Part shown: one piece after another, positions 39,292-47,505 of the stretch | How the letters are laid out: each line of letters begins with the position of its first letter | Numbering within the stretch: the stretch's first letter is position 1 | IMG/VR virus record: IMGVR_UViG_3300023181_000038 | Coordinates: 1-50,488 of that record | DNA from: a virus | DNA length: 50,488 nt | Direction: 5' to 3' (one strand) | The notes under the pieces: model-generated | The model's database searches: none | Seen by the model: the letters and a program-made list of their open reading frames with translations, nothing else | Told to the model about the DNA's origin: nothing | Made by a program: the position numbers and the translations under genes

Positions 39292-40398
39292 TTAAGAAGC
39301 GGTTACAGTGCTATCCATCGTGTAGATGTGCAGCGGGTTATCAATCACAGGAACAACACGCGCCTGACTGTTCGTTACTTCCATCAGTGAAGGCCGATTG
39401 AGGCTGTACTTTGATACAAGGATGAAGTCATCCGCCGTTTGGTAGTTCACGCCGGCAACCGGAATATCCTGCTCTGCAAGGCGCGTCCATGCGAGTGTAC
39501 CAATATCAGCGGTGGTAACACCAACAACTGCGCCGGCTTTCCACGGTTTGTATTGGGTTCTTACACCGTTACGCTCAAAGCGAACACTGCGGTCGATGAT
39601 CTCGATTTCAAAGCCATAGCGCTGCTGAATAGCAGGGTTAAACTGAGAAAGTGTAGGCGTCATAGCGGTTGTGCCAGAGAAGCCAGCGTAAGCCGCGTAA
39701 ACAGCCTTACCCTCTGTGGTCTTCGCCATGTTGTTGAACGTGTTACGGTCCATCATCAGCATCATGATGTTATCACCCTGGAAGGATGCCTGATCGATGA
39801 GGCGTTGAAGATCGCTGAACGGCGTAGCAGACACGTTAGACCACGGCAAAGTGGAAGTGAAGGCGTTGGCGCTAGAGTACCCGTAGTTAATACGCACACC
39901 TGTACCTATTGTTTCGCTGTCATCAATGACAACAAAACCGGAGGAAAGACCCTCAAGGAAGCAGGCTTCAATGCGCTCCATGATACCTGTGATGACCATT
40001 GGTACATCATCAAGAATCTTAGCTGCAATCTGCGCTTCTGCGGCGGCACCTGTACCGGAAAGACGGGAAACAAGCGCCATTAAGTCAGACAGTTGCTTTT
40101 CACGCTTTACAAGCTCCATACCCATCTTAGGGATGTCGCCTGATACGCGACCGAGAGATGGGCGCTTTTTCAGCGGAATGGATGAATCCATTGCAATGAT
40201 GTCCGCAGCAATGATGCTGTTGTTGACGGTAAGGGTTTCCCACTTGCCATCCATTGACATATTCTTTTTCAGGAAGCGGCGGAACAGATAAGACTGCGCG
40301 GCGGCTTGCGTGTTTTGGTCGTTAAAGCGTTGTACTACGCGGGTAACAAGACCCGGAAAGTACTGCTGTACCCATGCGAGGAAAAGAGTAGGATTCAT
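39292..40398 (-). CDS. Major capsid protein (HK97 fold, probably E-like family)
   Basis: 368 aa. The N-terminal MNPTLFLAWVQQYFPGLV and C-terminal DIPVAGVNYQTADDFILVSKY with SLNRPSLMEVT resemble the phage capsid E group (PF03864). The middle (IAKILDDVPMVITGIMERIE, MMLMMDRNTFNN) gives the expected spine helix and P-domain pattern. It lies directly after the decoration and scaffold genes in the usual order. Confidence 0.85.
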   Translation of the reverse strand: MNPTLFLAWVQQYFPGLVTRVVQRFNDQNTQAAAQSYLFRRFLKKNMSMDGKWETLTVNNSIIAADIIAMDSSIPLKKRPSLGRVSGDIPKMGMELVKREKQLSDLMALVSRLSGTGAAAEAQIAAKILDDVPMVITGIMERIEACFLEGLSSGFVVIDDSETIGTGVRINYGYSSANAFTSTLPWSNVSATPFSDLQRLIDQASFQGDNIMMLMMDRNTFNNMAKTTEGKAVYAAYAGFSGTTAMTPTLSQFNPAIQQRYGFEIEIIDRSVRFERNGVRTQYKPWKAGAVVGVTTADIGTLAWTRLAEQDIPVAGVNYQTADDFILVSKYSLNRPSLMEVTNSQARVVPVIDNPLHIYTMDSTVTAS

Positions 40399-40400
40399 AA

Positions 40401-41075
40401 TTAGTCAGCAAGTGCAGTGATGCGGCCATTGGTAGCCGTAGTGAAAGCCGCCGCAATGGTGGCGAAATCATACGGTGCAGCGACCGGGTTAAAGTTGCCC
40501 CTTACCATGATGCCGGCGAAGGGTTTAGCCGTAAGTACTGAATTAATCAGAATACCTTGATAGGTATGCGACGCAGGCAGTGCAGCATAAGCGCCCGCTT
40601 CGTTGGTAGAACCAACGGTTACGGAAAAGCCTGTGCCAGTGTTGCCGATGTTGGCGGCGGCGGCGGAAAGAACATCGCCGGCTGCGTAGCCCGTGCCTTT
40701 GTTCACAATCACCACAGCAGATACTGCGCCACCCGTTACGGTAATATCAGCGGTTGCGCCTGACCCTGTACCGCCTGTCAGAGCAACGGCGGCATAGGTT
40801 ACGGCTGAGCCAGTAGAGGTTGGTGTGTAAGCGGAACCAGGGGTAACGATACCGAGTCCACCAATAGAATTTACGCCCGTAATGGGCATGGGCTTGAATT
40901 GCCCTGTTGCGGTTGCCTTGATGATTACGTGACCGGAACGAATGACGGTAGGCGTGAAGCCTGTGACGTCAAGTGTACGGCCTCCGCGAATGGATTGGAG
41001 ATTATCGACAATTGCGATACTATCCAAGCCATCATCATAGGTATTCGCTGTGTAACCGAGGTCTGCGACTGCCAT
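40401..41075 (-). CDS. Head decoration protein with an inserted Gly-rich beta domain
   Basis: 224 aa. The ends look like a gpD-type decoration protein: RSGHVIIKATATGQFKPMPI near 46-65 and QGILINSVLTAKPFAGIMVRG near 173-193. Between about residues 75 and 157 sits a Gly/Thr/Ala-rich insert (GGTGSGATADITVTGG, NKGTGYAAGDVLS) like those seen in several phage surface proteins. The insert probably projects from the capsid. Confidence 0.7.
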   Translation of the reverse strand: MAVADLGYTANTYDDGLDSIAIVDNLQSIRGGRTLDVTGFTPTVIRSGHVIIKATATGQFKPMPITGVNSIGGLGIVTPGSAYTPTSTGSAVTYAAVALTGGTGSGATADITVTGGAVSAVVIVNKGTGYAAGDVLSAAAANIGNTGTGFSVTVGSTNEAGAYAALPASHTYQGILINSVLTAKPFAGIMVRGNFNPVAAPYDFATIAAAFTTATNGRITALAD

Positions 41076-41093
41076 TTTTTGAGGTTGTTTGGG

Positions 41094-41741
41094 TTAGAGA
41101 TTATTCATTACAGCGTCCAATTGTTCTTTAGACGCCTCTTTTACTGCTCCTTTCGGAGATTGGCCTATTCCGCTCTGTGCGGGCGGTGCGTCATTGCCAA
41201 GCGGTTGCAGCTTGTATTGCGTGGAAAACTCCCCAAACTTTGTTGATAGGGCTGTTGCCTTTTCTTCAAAATCCGCCTCCGATGTTGGAATGTAACCGGC
41301 TCTGATGAACTCCGGCACGTCCTTAACGCGAGGGTCTTTGTTGAATCGTTCCGCGATACTTTGTGCCTGTTTCCCGGCTTCAATCGCATTAACCTTGTCA
41401 GCAAGCGCCTTGTTTTGTAGGATCAATGCCTTTGCCCATTCGGGCGTATCGGCATGAATCCCGGTATCTTCCGGCTTTTCTGTTTCGGTTGATTCGCCTC
41501 TTACTGCCTTTTCTGCATCGGCCTTAGCTTTTGCGGTTGCAGCGGTAGCGCGGCGATCTGCCTCTTTTGCTGCGTCCAAAACGTCATCTTCACGGTCTGA
41601 GATGTAAGCATCTATCCCTTCTTCATCTTCGATTTTGTCCGCCCAACGGGCTGCGATTGAATCTTTTAAGTCTTTCGATACGCTTTTGCCCTTGAATTTG
41701 ATATCAAGTGCCGCTTTTACCTTATCCTTAGGTACTGCCAT
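41094..41741 (-). CDS. Scaffolding protein
   Basis: 215 aa, highly charged and helical: MAVPKDKVKAALDIKFKGK, a Lys/Glu/Ala-rich middle (AAKEADRRATAATAKAKADAE), then TPEWAKALILQNKALADKVN. This is the usual composition and position (before decoration and capsid) of phage scaffolds. No protease domain is seen. Confidence 0.8.
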   Translation of the reverse strand: MAVPKDKVKAALDIKFKGKSVSKDLKDSIAARWADKIEDEEGIDAYISDREDDVLDAAKEADRRATAATAKAKADAEKAVRGESTETEKPEDTGIHADTPEWAKALILQNKALADKVNAIEAGKQAQSIAERFNKDPRVKDVPEFIRAGYIPTSEADFEEKATALSTKFGEFSTQYKLQPLGNDAPPAQSGIGQSPKGAVKEASKEQLDAVMNNL

Positions 41742-41751
41742 TCGGTATGTA

Positions 41752-41783
41752 TTTGACGTAAAAGTATTCCTGTATATACTTTA
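41752..41783 (+). promoter_or_regulatory. Possible promoter and palindrome between divergent operons
   Basis: TTTG (41752-41755), 19 bases, then TATACTTT (41775-41782), an imperfect TAnnTTTG. AAAGTAT (41761-41767) and ATACTTT (41776-41782) form an inverted repeat that covers the downstream box. It lies between the leftward scaffold gene and the rightward gene at 41811, so one regulator could affect both. Confidence 0.45.
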
Positions 41784-41810
41784 GTGTTAATTATATTGAT
41801 TCGTTTTAGA

Positions 41811-42167
41811 ATGGATATGCGCTATATTCGCGGTATGGGAAAGACCATTATTGAGATCGACAACCGAATAAACGGCGTTGATGAGCTTTGGGCGCTCACC
41901 GCCGATTTAGTCAAGGCAATTGGCGTGGTGAATGATATTCGAGTCAAAATATCCTCATTAGAAGTATCATCAGAGGTGACGCTCAAGCCGCTCAAAATTG
42001 ACGTTACAGGGCCAGAGGAAGAAAAGGAACTTTCAGACAAAATACTGTCTGCCATTTTCGATAATGTTTCTTGCTATGGCGGAGAGATGGGCGGCAGAGG
42101 AAGCGCGGCGGAGGTGATATGCGATTTGATAGGGATAAAATACAACAAAACTGCACACGATGACTAA
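41811..42167 (+). CDS. Hypothetical protein, first of the rightward island
   Basis: 118 aa from 41811 (MDMRYIRGMGKTIIEIDNRI); MGKTIIEI at 41835 is an alternative start. Contains VVNDIRVKISSLEVSSEV and an acidic end. It is the first of eleven tightly packed rightward genes. No family recognised. Confidence 0.65.
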   Translation: MDMRYIRGMGKTIIEIDNRINGVDELWALTADLVKAIGVVNDIRVKISSLEVSSEVTLKPLKIDVTGPEEEKELSDKILSAIFDNVSCYGGEMGGRGSAAEVICDLIGIKYNKTAHDD

Positions 42168-42387
42168 CAAAGAGGTAATAGCAGAACTGCGCTCACGTTT
42201 GAAGCCTTATGTGGGGGTTCGCACCGCATCCGGCAAGTCAATGACACAGGCGTACTTTAGCCAGACAACGCGCCAAATTGATAATGGTATGTGTAAGCCC
42301 GCAACCGTTGAGAAGTTCTTCTCACTTTTTGGGTACGCAGGACAATGGAATGAGTTTCACAAAACATCAAAGACAAAAGACAAATGA
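42160..42387 (+). CDS. Hypothetical protein, 75 aa
   Basis: Overlaps the previous gene by eight bases. MTNKEVIAELRSRLKPYVGV, then SMTQAYFSQTTRQIDNGMC and a basic end. The helix pattern resembles a small DNA-binding protein but no HTH is confidently called. Confidence 0.6.
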   Translation: MTNKEVIAELRSRLKPYVGVRTASGKSMTQAYFSQTTRQIDNGMCKPATVEKFFSLFGYAGQWNEFHKTSKTKDK

Positions 42388-42617
42388 GCAATACCGATAA
42401 TGATCCACAAGGATTAAAAGACCTAGAAAGGGCCGTTGAAAAGTTGGGGCGTTCTGCGGAGCGATTTGTCGGGCTTCACCGAATGAATAGCCAGCTAAAG
42501 AAACTTGTTGCAGAAGGTGAAACGGAAGAGGCGGAAGCCTTGTCTATAGAGATGTTTATTGAGCAAGGGAAGGCGTTTTTTGGAGATGGCTTTACATTAC
42601 CAACCAAACCCGAATGA
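42384..42617 (+). CDS. Hypothetical acidic helical protein, 77 aa
   Basis: ATGA overlap at both ends. MSNTDNDPQGLKDLERAVEK, coiled-coil-like, then ETEEAEALSIEMFIEQGK. No family recognised. Confidence 0.6.
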   Translation: MSNTDNDPQGLKDLERAVEKLGRSAERFVGLHRMNSQLKKLVAEGETEEAEALSIEMFIEQGKAFFGDGFTLPTKPE

Positions 42618-42802
42618 AAATACTAGAAACATTTTTAGTCCGCCTCGATGACAACTGGCTGGAAATCTTCCATTGTTGCACAAACGACAGACGCCATTAC
42701 TTCACGAGAAAGGGTGGAGATATTGAGCGAATCGAAAAGGCGCAATACGATAAGCTAATTGACGATTACAGAGAATTTATTTCACAAACCAAACAACCAT
42801 AA
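42614..42802 (+). CDS. Hypothetical protein, 62 aa
   Basis: MKILETFLVRLDDNWLEIFH with FHCCTNDRRHYF, small alpha/beta. Overlaps the previous stop by four bases. No family recognised. Confidence 0.6.
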   Translation: MKILETFLVRLDDNWLEIFHCCTNDRRHYFTRKGGDIERIEKAQYDKLIDDYREFISQTKQP

Positions 42803-42803
42803 A

Positions 42804-43013
42804 ATGAACGAACAACTTACAAAGAGAGAGCAAGTGGCGCTTGAAATGTTTAAAGACCTAATGGCCTCCGTAAGAGGAGGCGGGCTTTACCGAAAACATG
42901 AACACATTGAACAGGCGGCCCCTCAAAATGTAATCATTTGGGCTTTTGAAGATGCTGATAAATTCCTTGCCCACAGCGCCTCATCTACTCACATCGAAAA
43001 AGAAGCTGACTAA
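42804..43013 (+). CDS. Hypothetical protein, 69 aa
   Basis: ATG at 42804, one base after the previous stop (MNEQLTKREQVALEMFKDLM). A longer frame begins inside the previous gene and is rejected. Contains GGGLYRKHEHIEQAAPQNV. Its stop overlaps the peroxiredoxin ATG. Confidence 0.6.
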   Translation: MNEQLTKREQVALEMFKDLMASVRGGGLYRKHEHIEQAAPQNVIIWAFEDADKFLAHSASSTHIEKEAD

Positions 43014-43561
43014 TGATTTCAATAGGCTCACAATTCCCCCGGTTCAATCTTCCGGCAGTTAGTACAGTAGGATTCGCCACAACTACGGAGCAAGTCAGCA
43101 ATGACACCTACGCAGGGCAATGGCTCCTTTTTTTCTGGTATCCTGCGGATTTTACAACGATCTGCCCGACTGAACTACTTGCCCTGTCTGAGCAATACAA
43201 AGCGTTTGTAGACCGTGGATGCGCTGTGTTGGGCGCTTCTACTGATTCGGTGGGAACGCACGAACGTTGGCTACTTACAGAGCAAATGAGCGGGGTTCAA
43301 TTCTCGTTGCTGTCAGATGGTTTTGATGGCAAACGTTGCCTTTCATGGGAGTTGGATATTGTTCGCGACAATACAGAAGAGGTTGATCGCGCAACCTTCA
43401 TTATCGACCCCGAAGGCATCATTCGCTGGATATGCGTGAACGATCCTAAAGTTGGGCGCAACATTGACGAAATCCTTCGCGTATTGGACGCCTTGCAGAC
43501 AGATGAAATGTGCCCTTGTAATTGGGAGAATGGAGATGAAACGATAAACCCACAGCCATGA
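43013..43561 (+). CDS. AhpC-type peroxiredoxin
   Basis: 182 aa. Peroxidatic Cys51 in DFTTICPTELL, preceded by WLLFFWYPAD. RATFIIDPEGIIRW and GRNIDEILRVLDALQ match AhpC. The C-terminal EMCPCNWENGDETI has Cys167 and Cys169 where typical AhpC has one resolving Cys. This spacing recalls the three-Cys AhpC of actinobacteria. It would reduce peroxides, using host thioredoxin or AhpD-like donors, in the cytoplasm. No reductase partner is present. A redox enzyme within a phage structural module is uncommon. Confidence 0.9.
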   Translation: MISIGSQFPRFNLPAVSTVGFATTTEQVSNDTYAGQWLLFFWYPADFTTICPTELLALSEQYKAFVDRGCAVLGASTDSVGTHERWLLTEQMSGVQFSLLSDGFDGKRCLSWELDIVRDNTEEVDRATFIIDPEGIIRWICVNDPKVGRNIDEILRVLDALQTDEMCPCNWENGDETINPQP

Positions 43562-43872
43562 TTGAACTACACAAAATATCCTTTAGTATCCCCGGCGATG
43601 ATGTCTTTCAAACACACAGAGGCGATATGCTGCACGATGCCTCATTGCCAGGGCCTCGCGGCGAGTTTAACTGCTTGCCAGACGATGAATTAGACCCCGT
43701 TGTGGTCGGCATTGTTACGCACATTGACGACTCTTTCGAGCTACGCCAGCTAATGTCGGCATCTGGCTTAAAGCCCTACCGATTCCACAACAAGACAACT
43801 GGAGATTATATCCACGGCTACCTAGTGGATGGTAACGGTACTTATCACGGGTTTAAAAACGCACTCTCATAG
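43558..43872 (+). CDS. Hypothetical protein, 104 aa
   Basis: ATGA overlap with the peroxiredoxin. MIELHKISFSIPGDDVFQTH, then DELDPVVVGIVTHIDDSF and GYLVDGNGTYHGF, predicted beta-rich. No family recognised. Coupled translation suggests a related role, but nothing shows it. Confidence 0.65.
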   Translation: MIELHKISFSIPGDDVFQTHRGDMLHDASLPGPRGEFNCLPDDELDPVVVGIVTHIDDSFELRQLMSASGLKPYRFHNKTTGDYIHGYLVDGNGTYHGFKNALS

Positions 43873-43874
43873 TT

Positions 43875-44066
43875 ATGACTAAAGCAACAAAAGGATTAAT
43901 ACATTTTTACGGGTACTTGTCAGTAATTCTTGCAGGTATCTTATTTTTTGCAGGTATGATTGCAAAGAGCGATGCCGTTATGGGCGCGGCATGTGTGTTT
44001 ATATTGATTGCTTCGTTCGTAGGCGCTATCGTTGTGATTTTTACCGGCTACTCTAATCAAGCATAA
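43875..44066 (+). CDS. Small membrane protein, two segments
   Basis: 63 aa: GYLSVILAGILFFAGMIA (about 13-30) and MGAACVFILIASFVGAIVVI (36-55), with short polar ends. One-base overlap with the next gene. Function unknown; it may shield the infected cell. Confidence 0.65.
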   Translation: MTKATKGLIHFYGYLSVILAGILFFAGMIAKSDAVMGAACVFILIASFVGAIVVIFTGYSNQA

Positions 44067-44266
44067 TGTGCCCAACACCTGACAAGGAACGCTTCGCCTC
44101 AAAACAGAAAGCGAAAGAGCACATCAAGGTTCGCAAACACAAATGGACGGATGCCGTTAAAGCTATGATTTACCGCTGTCCAGGCTTAGGCTGCGATTGG
44201 TGGCACATTACTACTCACCGTGCCTCTCTAGCTGATAGAGCGGCAATAAAGAAACGATTCGGATGA
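44066..44266 (+). CDS. Small zinc-finger-like protein
   Basis: 66 aa. MCPTPDKERFASKQKAKEHI and YRCPGLGCDWWHITTH: a CP...C..C.WWH pattern typical of a family of tiny phage proteins that begin CPTP.K. It probably binds one zinc with three Cys and one His. Role unknown. Confidence 0.75.
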   Translation: MCPTPDKERFASKQKAKEHIKVRKHKWTDAVKAMIYRCPGLGCDWWHITTHRASLADRAAIKKRFG

Positions 44267-44577
44267 GCTGGGAGGAATTGTTAGAACGCATAAAGATTCG
44301 CAATACAATAATGAAAGAGTGTACCAAAAAGAAATGGTTTGATCTAACACCCGAAGAGTTAGAAGAGATCGAGCGCCGACATGAAGAACGCATGCGGTGG
44401 TGGCTTATCGCTATCGGCCCGTTCCTGCCAATATTCGGGATATGGGTTGTCTGGTTCCTGCAAAGGCGCGGATACGAACCTTTTAAGGGCGCTATTCATA
44501 CGCTCATTGGGGCATTTTATCAAGCCGCAATGCTAACAATCCTACTTAATGTAATTGCCTCACACCTTTGTGCATGA
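44263..44577 (+). CDS. Membrane protein, 104 aa
   Basis: N-terminal charged helix (LTPEELEEIERRHEERM), then WWLIAIGPFLPIFGIWVVWF and FYQAAMLTILLNVIASHL. Two membrane segments with a charged cytoplasmic head. ATGA overlap at both ends. Function unknown. Confidence 0.65.
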   Translation: MSWEELLERIKIRNTIMKECTKKKWFDLTPEELEEIERRHEERMRWWLIAIGPFLPIFGIWVVWFLQRRGYEPFKGAIHTLIGAFYQAAMLTILLNVIASHLCA

Positions 44578-44753
44578 CCTCCCACGAACTTAAAGAGCAA
44601 TACCGGGAACTATTGGATCGATACGACAAGATGAATGCGTATCAACGTAGGTACGGTGATGGTCGTGAAGTGTTCGATGAATTGCGGAGGCTAAGGGATT
44701 TGATGCAGAAGATTGAAGAAGGAACGAACATTTACAAATTAACTCGCAAATGA
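44574..44753 (+). CDS. Hypothetical helical protein, 59 aa, last of the rightward island
   Basis: ATG at 44574 overlaps the previous stop (MTSHELKEQYRELLDRYDKM). Coiled-coil-like and charged. It ends eight bases from the convergent portal gene. No family recognised. Confidence 0.6.
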   Translation: MTSHELKEQYRELLDRYDKMNAYQRRYGDGREVFDELRRLRDLMQKIEEGTNIYKLTRK

Positions 44754-44761
44754 TATATGTC

Positions 44762-44799
44762 CTAACTCTGGCCTAAAGCGGCATTTTGATCAGAGTTAG
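44762..44799. repeat. Inverted repeat at the convergent gene ends
   Basis: CTAACTCTG (44762-44770) and CAGAGTTAG (44791-44799) pair perfectly across a 20-base loop that contains a small inner GCC/GGC stem. It covers the last codons of the portal gene and could end the rightward transcript, although the T-run is not immediate. Confidence 0.5.
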
Positions 44800-46192
44800 A
44801 GCTTGTATTTGCTTTTTGCTTTTGCATATCTTCCGCCTCTTCCTCTACAATCAAGTCATACGTTTGCTGCGAATCTTCCGTTAGTCCAGCTTGAGCCACA
44901 CTTTCACGGTGAGAGATGACAGGTTTCCCGCCGTTGGCTTTCATTGCGTTGTCAATACGCTCTGCTTCATCATCGATTTTGAAGATGCTGAATACCGGCG
45001 TAATCTCCAAATCCTTCGCGGCGGAAAGTGTTGGGGTGATCTCCGACAACGCAGATACAAGAAAGTTAAGCCGGCGCTGTATCCCTTCTCCATACGCGCC
45101 CATTTGAAGGTCTTTTGCCTTTAGATGGGCATCTATCAGGATTCGGTCATAAGCCACGCCGGAAATGCCTCCTAAGCCCTTCATTTCCTTAAAGGATATG
45201 TTAGGCGTCTGTGTCATGGTGTAGATGTAGTCCAGCAGGGTTTCTATCTCCAAACGAATAGCTTCCGGGGCTCCCTGCCATGTGACATACTGAACGCTTG
45301 AGCCTTGTTCGCCTTCCAATACCTTACCTGATTCCCCCTTTGCTGCCAGCCCCATTATATTGCCGGTCACAAACATCATCGGGGATCCAAAATAATCATT
45401 GGTGTCGCCGAAATTGGAGATGATTGTTTCCAGGCGTTCAATCATCGGTTGGACATCCTGCCATGCGCTTTGGTCTACGCCGTAGTAAATGATCGGTATT
45501 TTGCCATAAATCAACTTCTCTTCGCTCATCAATTCCCAACCATTGCCAGTGTCTTTAAGGCGCTGCAAAAGGTCTTTGGTATAAAGATTTGCGTATCGGG
45601 TCTTTGAATCCTCCCATTCAATAGCGAAGGCAATCATATCCCGGTTCTCATCCCATACAGGCATTAGCTTGTATCCATCGGAAGGGCTGTAAATATTGCA
45701 CCTAAGCTCTACCGTGCCGTCTTCATACTTCTTGCTGTACCAAATCTCTGCGCACTCTGTCTCGCTCACCAACCGGCGACAAATGTTTGCGTTCTTGTAT
45801 GGCTCTTTGTTTCTGGTTAGGACATTCTGAACAAGCGCGTAAAGTTCTTCCTGCGGCTTTTGTGTGGCCTCATCGAACTGTGCTGATAGATTCACCCCAC
45901 CGCCCGTAGTAAAAGCCACTAGGCGGCTTACAATGAGCTTTTGCAGCGGGATGGGTATGCGAGTGACGGGCTGCAATGACTGGTTGGTAATATCATTCCC
46001 ATTGCTATCCTTTTGCCCGGACGGTTTAAATATGGTCTTATCCGGCCTGTGGGCAGGGTTAAGAACCTTGTGGAATTCAGGGTAGTATTCCCTAAATGCT
46101 TTTATCTCATAGTAGGTCTTCCATTCAGCACGGATAGCCGGGATAAGTACGGAAGGCTTTGAAATGTTTTCTGTAAAGAATGATAAAAGCAT
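44762..46192 (-). CDS. Portal protein, SPP1 gp6-like
   Basis: 476 aa from the ATG at 46192. REYYPEFHKVLNPAHRPDKT near the start, TRIPIPLQKLIVSRLVAFTTG (about 77-97), LEGEQGSSVQYVTWQGAPEA (about 293-312) and TPNISFKEMKGLGGISGVAYD are features of the SPP1-type portal. The end is polar and disordered. It forms the dodecameric DNA gate and follows the terminase in the usual order. Confidence 0.85.
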   Translation of the reverse strand: MLLSFFTENISKPSVLIPAIRAEWKTYYEIKAFREYYPEFHKVLNPAHRPDKTIFKPSGQKDSNGNDITNQSLQPVTRIPIPLQKLIVSRLVAFTTGGGVNLSAQFDEATQKPQEELYALVQNVLTRNKEPYKNANICRRLVSETECAEIWYSKKYEDGTVELRCNIYSPSDGYKLMPVWDENRDMIAFAIEWEDSKTRYANLYTKDLLQRLKDTGNGWELMSEEKLIYGKIPIIYYGVDQSAWQDVQPMIERLETIISNFGDTNDYFGSPMMFVTGNIMGLAAKGESGKVLEGEQGSSVQYVTWQGAPEAIRLEIETLLDYIYTMTQTPNISFKEMKGLGGISGVAYDRILIDAHLKAKDLQMGAYGEGIQRRLNFLVSALSEITPTLSAAKDLEITPVFSIFKIDDEAERIDNAMKANGGKPVISHRESVAQAGLTEDSQQTYDLIVEEEAEDMQKQKANTSSNSDQNAALGQS

Positions 46193-46203
46193 CAATTAGT
46201 ATT

Positions 46204-47505
46204 TTAACCAAAGTTAGCGGCCCAACCTGAATTAGTCTTATTGCGTGTAAGTTCGGGGAACAATTCAGCCGCACCCCATACAAGGGCATCAATTCTATTC
46301 GGGGATGGTTCGCCTTTCTTGCCCTCCCATGTGGTCATTTCGTACTCTAATTCAGGCAACATGCCCACATGATGCGCCTTTGCGACTTCGTATAAAGCCG
46401 CCACAGGCTCAGCACGAGTGTATTTATCCCGCGTTGCGTGTACGCCACGGTAAGGAACATTTGCGCCTCCCGGCACCGTGCGAATAGCCATCTCAATTAG
46501 ATCGCCTCCATTGTTGACTTCCCCTACTATTCGGTCAGCCTTCCAGCGCCGGAACATGTCAATCCCCTTAGCTGCCCATTGTGCGGGGGTATAGCGTCCG
46601 GTTTGATCTTCCAGCACGTATAGATGGTTATCTAATGCACCTATACCTACTGCAATCAATCCTGTTTCATCACTATCTTCTTTGGCTGTAACAGCAGGAT
46701 CAATGGCAATGACAATGCGCTTTAATGGCGGCGCTACAGCAACGCGATAAAGATTGATTGTACGATCAGTCCACAGCGCGTCTTCCTCATTCTTATCCTG
46801 CCATGCGCCGATAATCTTGTAAGCGTACTTCTTTAAGTTAGTGGCTTTTACTCGCGCCACTTCATTAAGAAACTCTGTGGACAGGTATTCCAGATTGTCT
46901 AAGTAGGTCGTGTGAATGTGCAGCACGTCAGGGTGAGTGCTAATCTGCACAGGAACGCCGTCTATTATTTCAACCCGATGCGTGTCTTTGATATACTTCT
47001 TGTAGATGAAGTGCTGCGCGTTAGTTGGGTTCATAATCAGGATTACCCGATTCTTTATCCCCTTCTGACGGATGGACAGCACAAGCGTATCAAAGTCTTC
47101 CTCTGATTGCCATTCCTCCAACTCATCGCCTACAAACGTTGTAAGCCCCTGGATTGACTTTAGATTAGCTGTTTGATTGCCGGATGAAGTTTTAATGCCA
47201 CGGAAAATTATCTCGCTACCGCTGAACTTGTTGATAATGTCAGCCTTCACCACATGGAACTTATCAGCGAAGCCGTCCATGTCGATCTTTTGTTTGAACT
47301 CCGGGATGACCGAAAGTGTTGCAGCCGTCATTGTGTAACGGCTGAACAGAATCTTATGCCCCTTCTGGAATGAAAGGCGCTCTATGAACGTTGACGTATT
47401 GAAAGATTTCGCAGACCCCCTGCCGCCCGTGATAAGAAAGACAAACTTTTCTCCCTCTGTATAAAGGCGTTCGTACTTTGGGTTTACCTTAATAAGCCCA
47501 CCCAT
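46204..47505 (-). CDS. Terminase large subunit
   Basis: 433 aa. ATPase: Walker A GGRGSAKS at residues 27-34, Walker B FVGDELEEW near 128-136, and the coupling motif VILIMNPTNA. Nuclease: IVIAIDPAV, IVGEVNNGGD and NRIDALVWGAAEL supply the acidic metal ligands. It packages DNA at the portal with the small subunit encoded one base away. The family suggests headful (pac) packaging, which fits circular permutation, but the type cannot be proved from this sequence. Confidence 0.93.
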   Translation of the reverse strand: MGGLIKVNPKYERLYTEGEKFVFLITGGRGSAKSFNTSTFIERLSFQKGHKILFSRYTMTAATLSVIPEFKQKIDMDGFADKFHVVKADIINKFSGSEIIFRGIKTSSGNQTANLKSIQGLTTFVGDELEEWQSEEDFDTLVLSIRQKGIKNRVILIMNPTNAQHFIYKKYIKDTHRVEIIDGVPVQISTHPDVLHIHTTYLDNLEYLSTEFLNEVARVKATNLKKYAYKIIGAWQDKNEEDALWTDRTINLYRVAVAPPLKRIVIAIDPAVTAKEDSDETGLIAVGIGALDNHLYVLEDQTGRYTPAQWAAKGIDMFRRWKADRIVGEVNNGGDLIEMAIRTVPGGANVPYRGVHATRDKYTRAEPVAALYEVAKAHHVGMLPELEYEMTTWEGKKGEPSPNRIDALVWGAAELFPELTRNKTNSGWAANFG

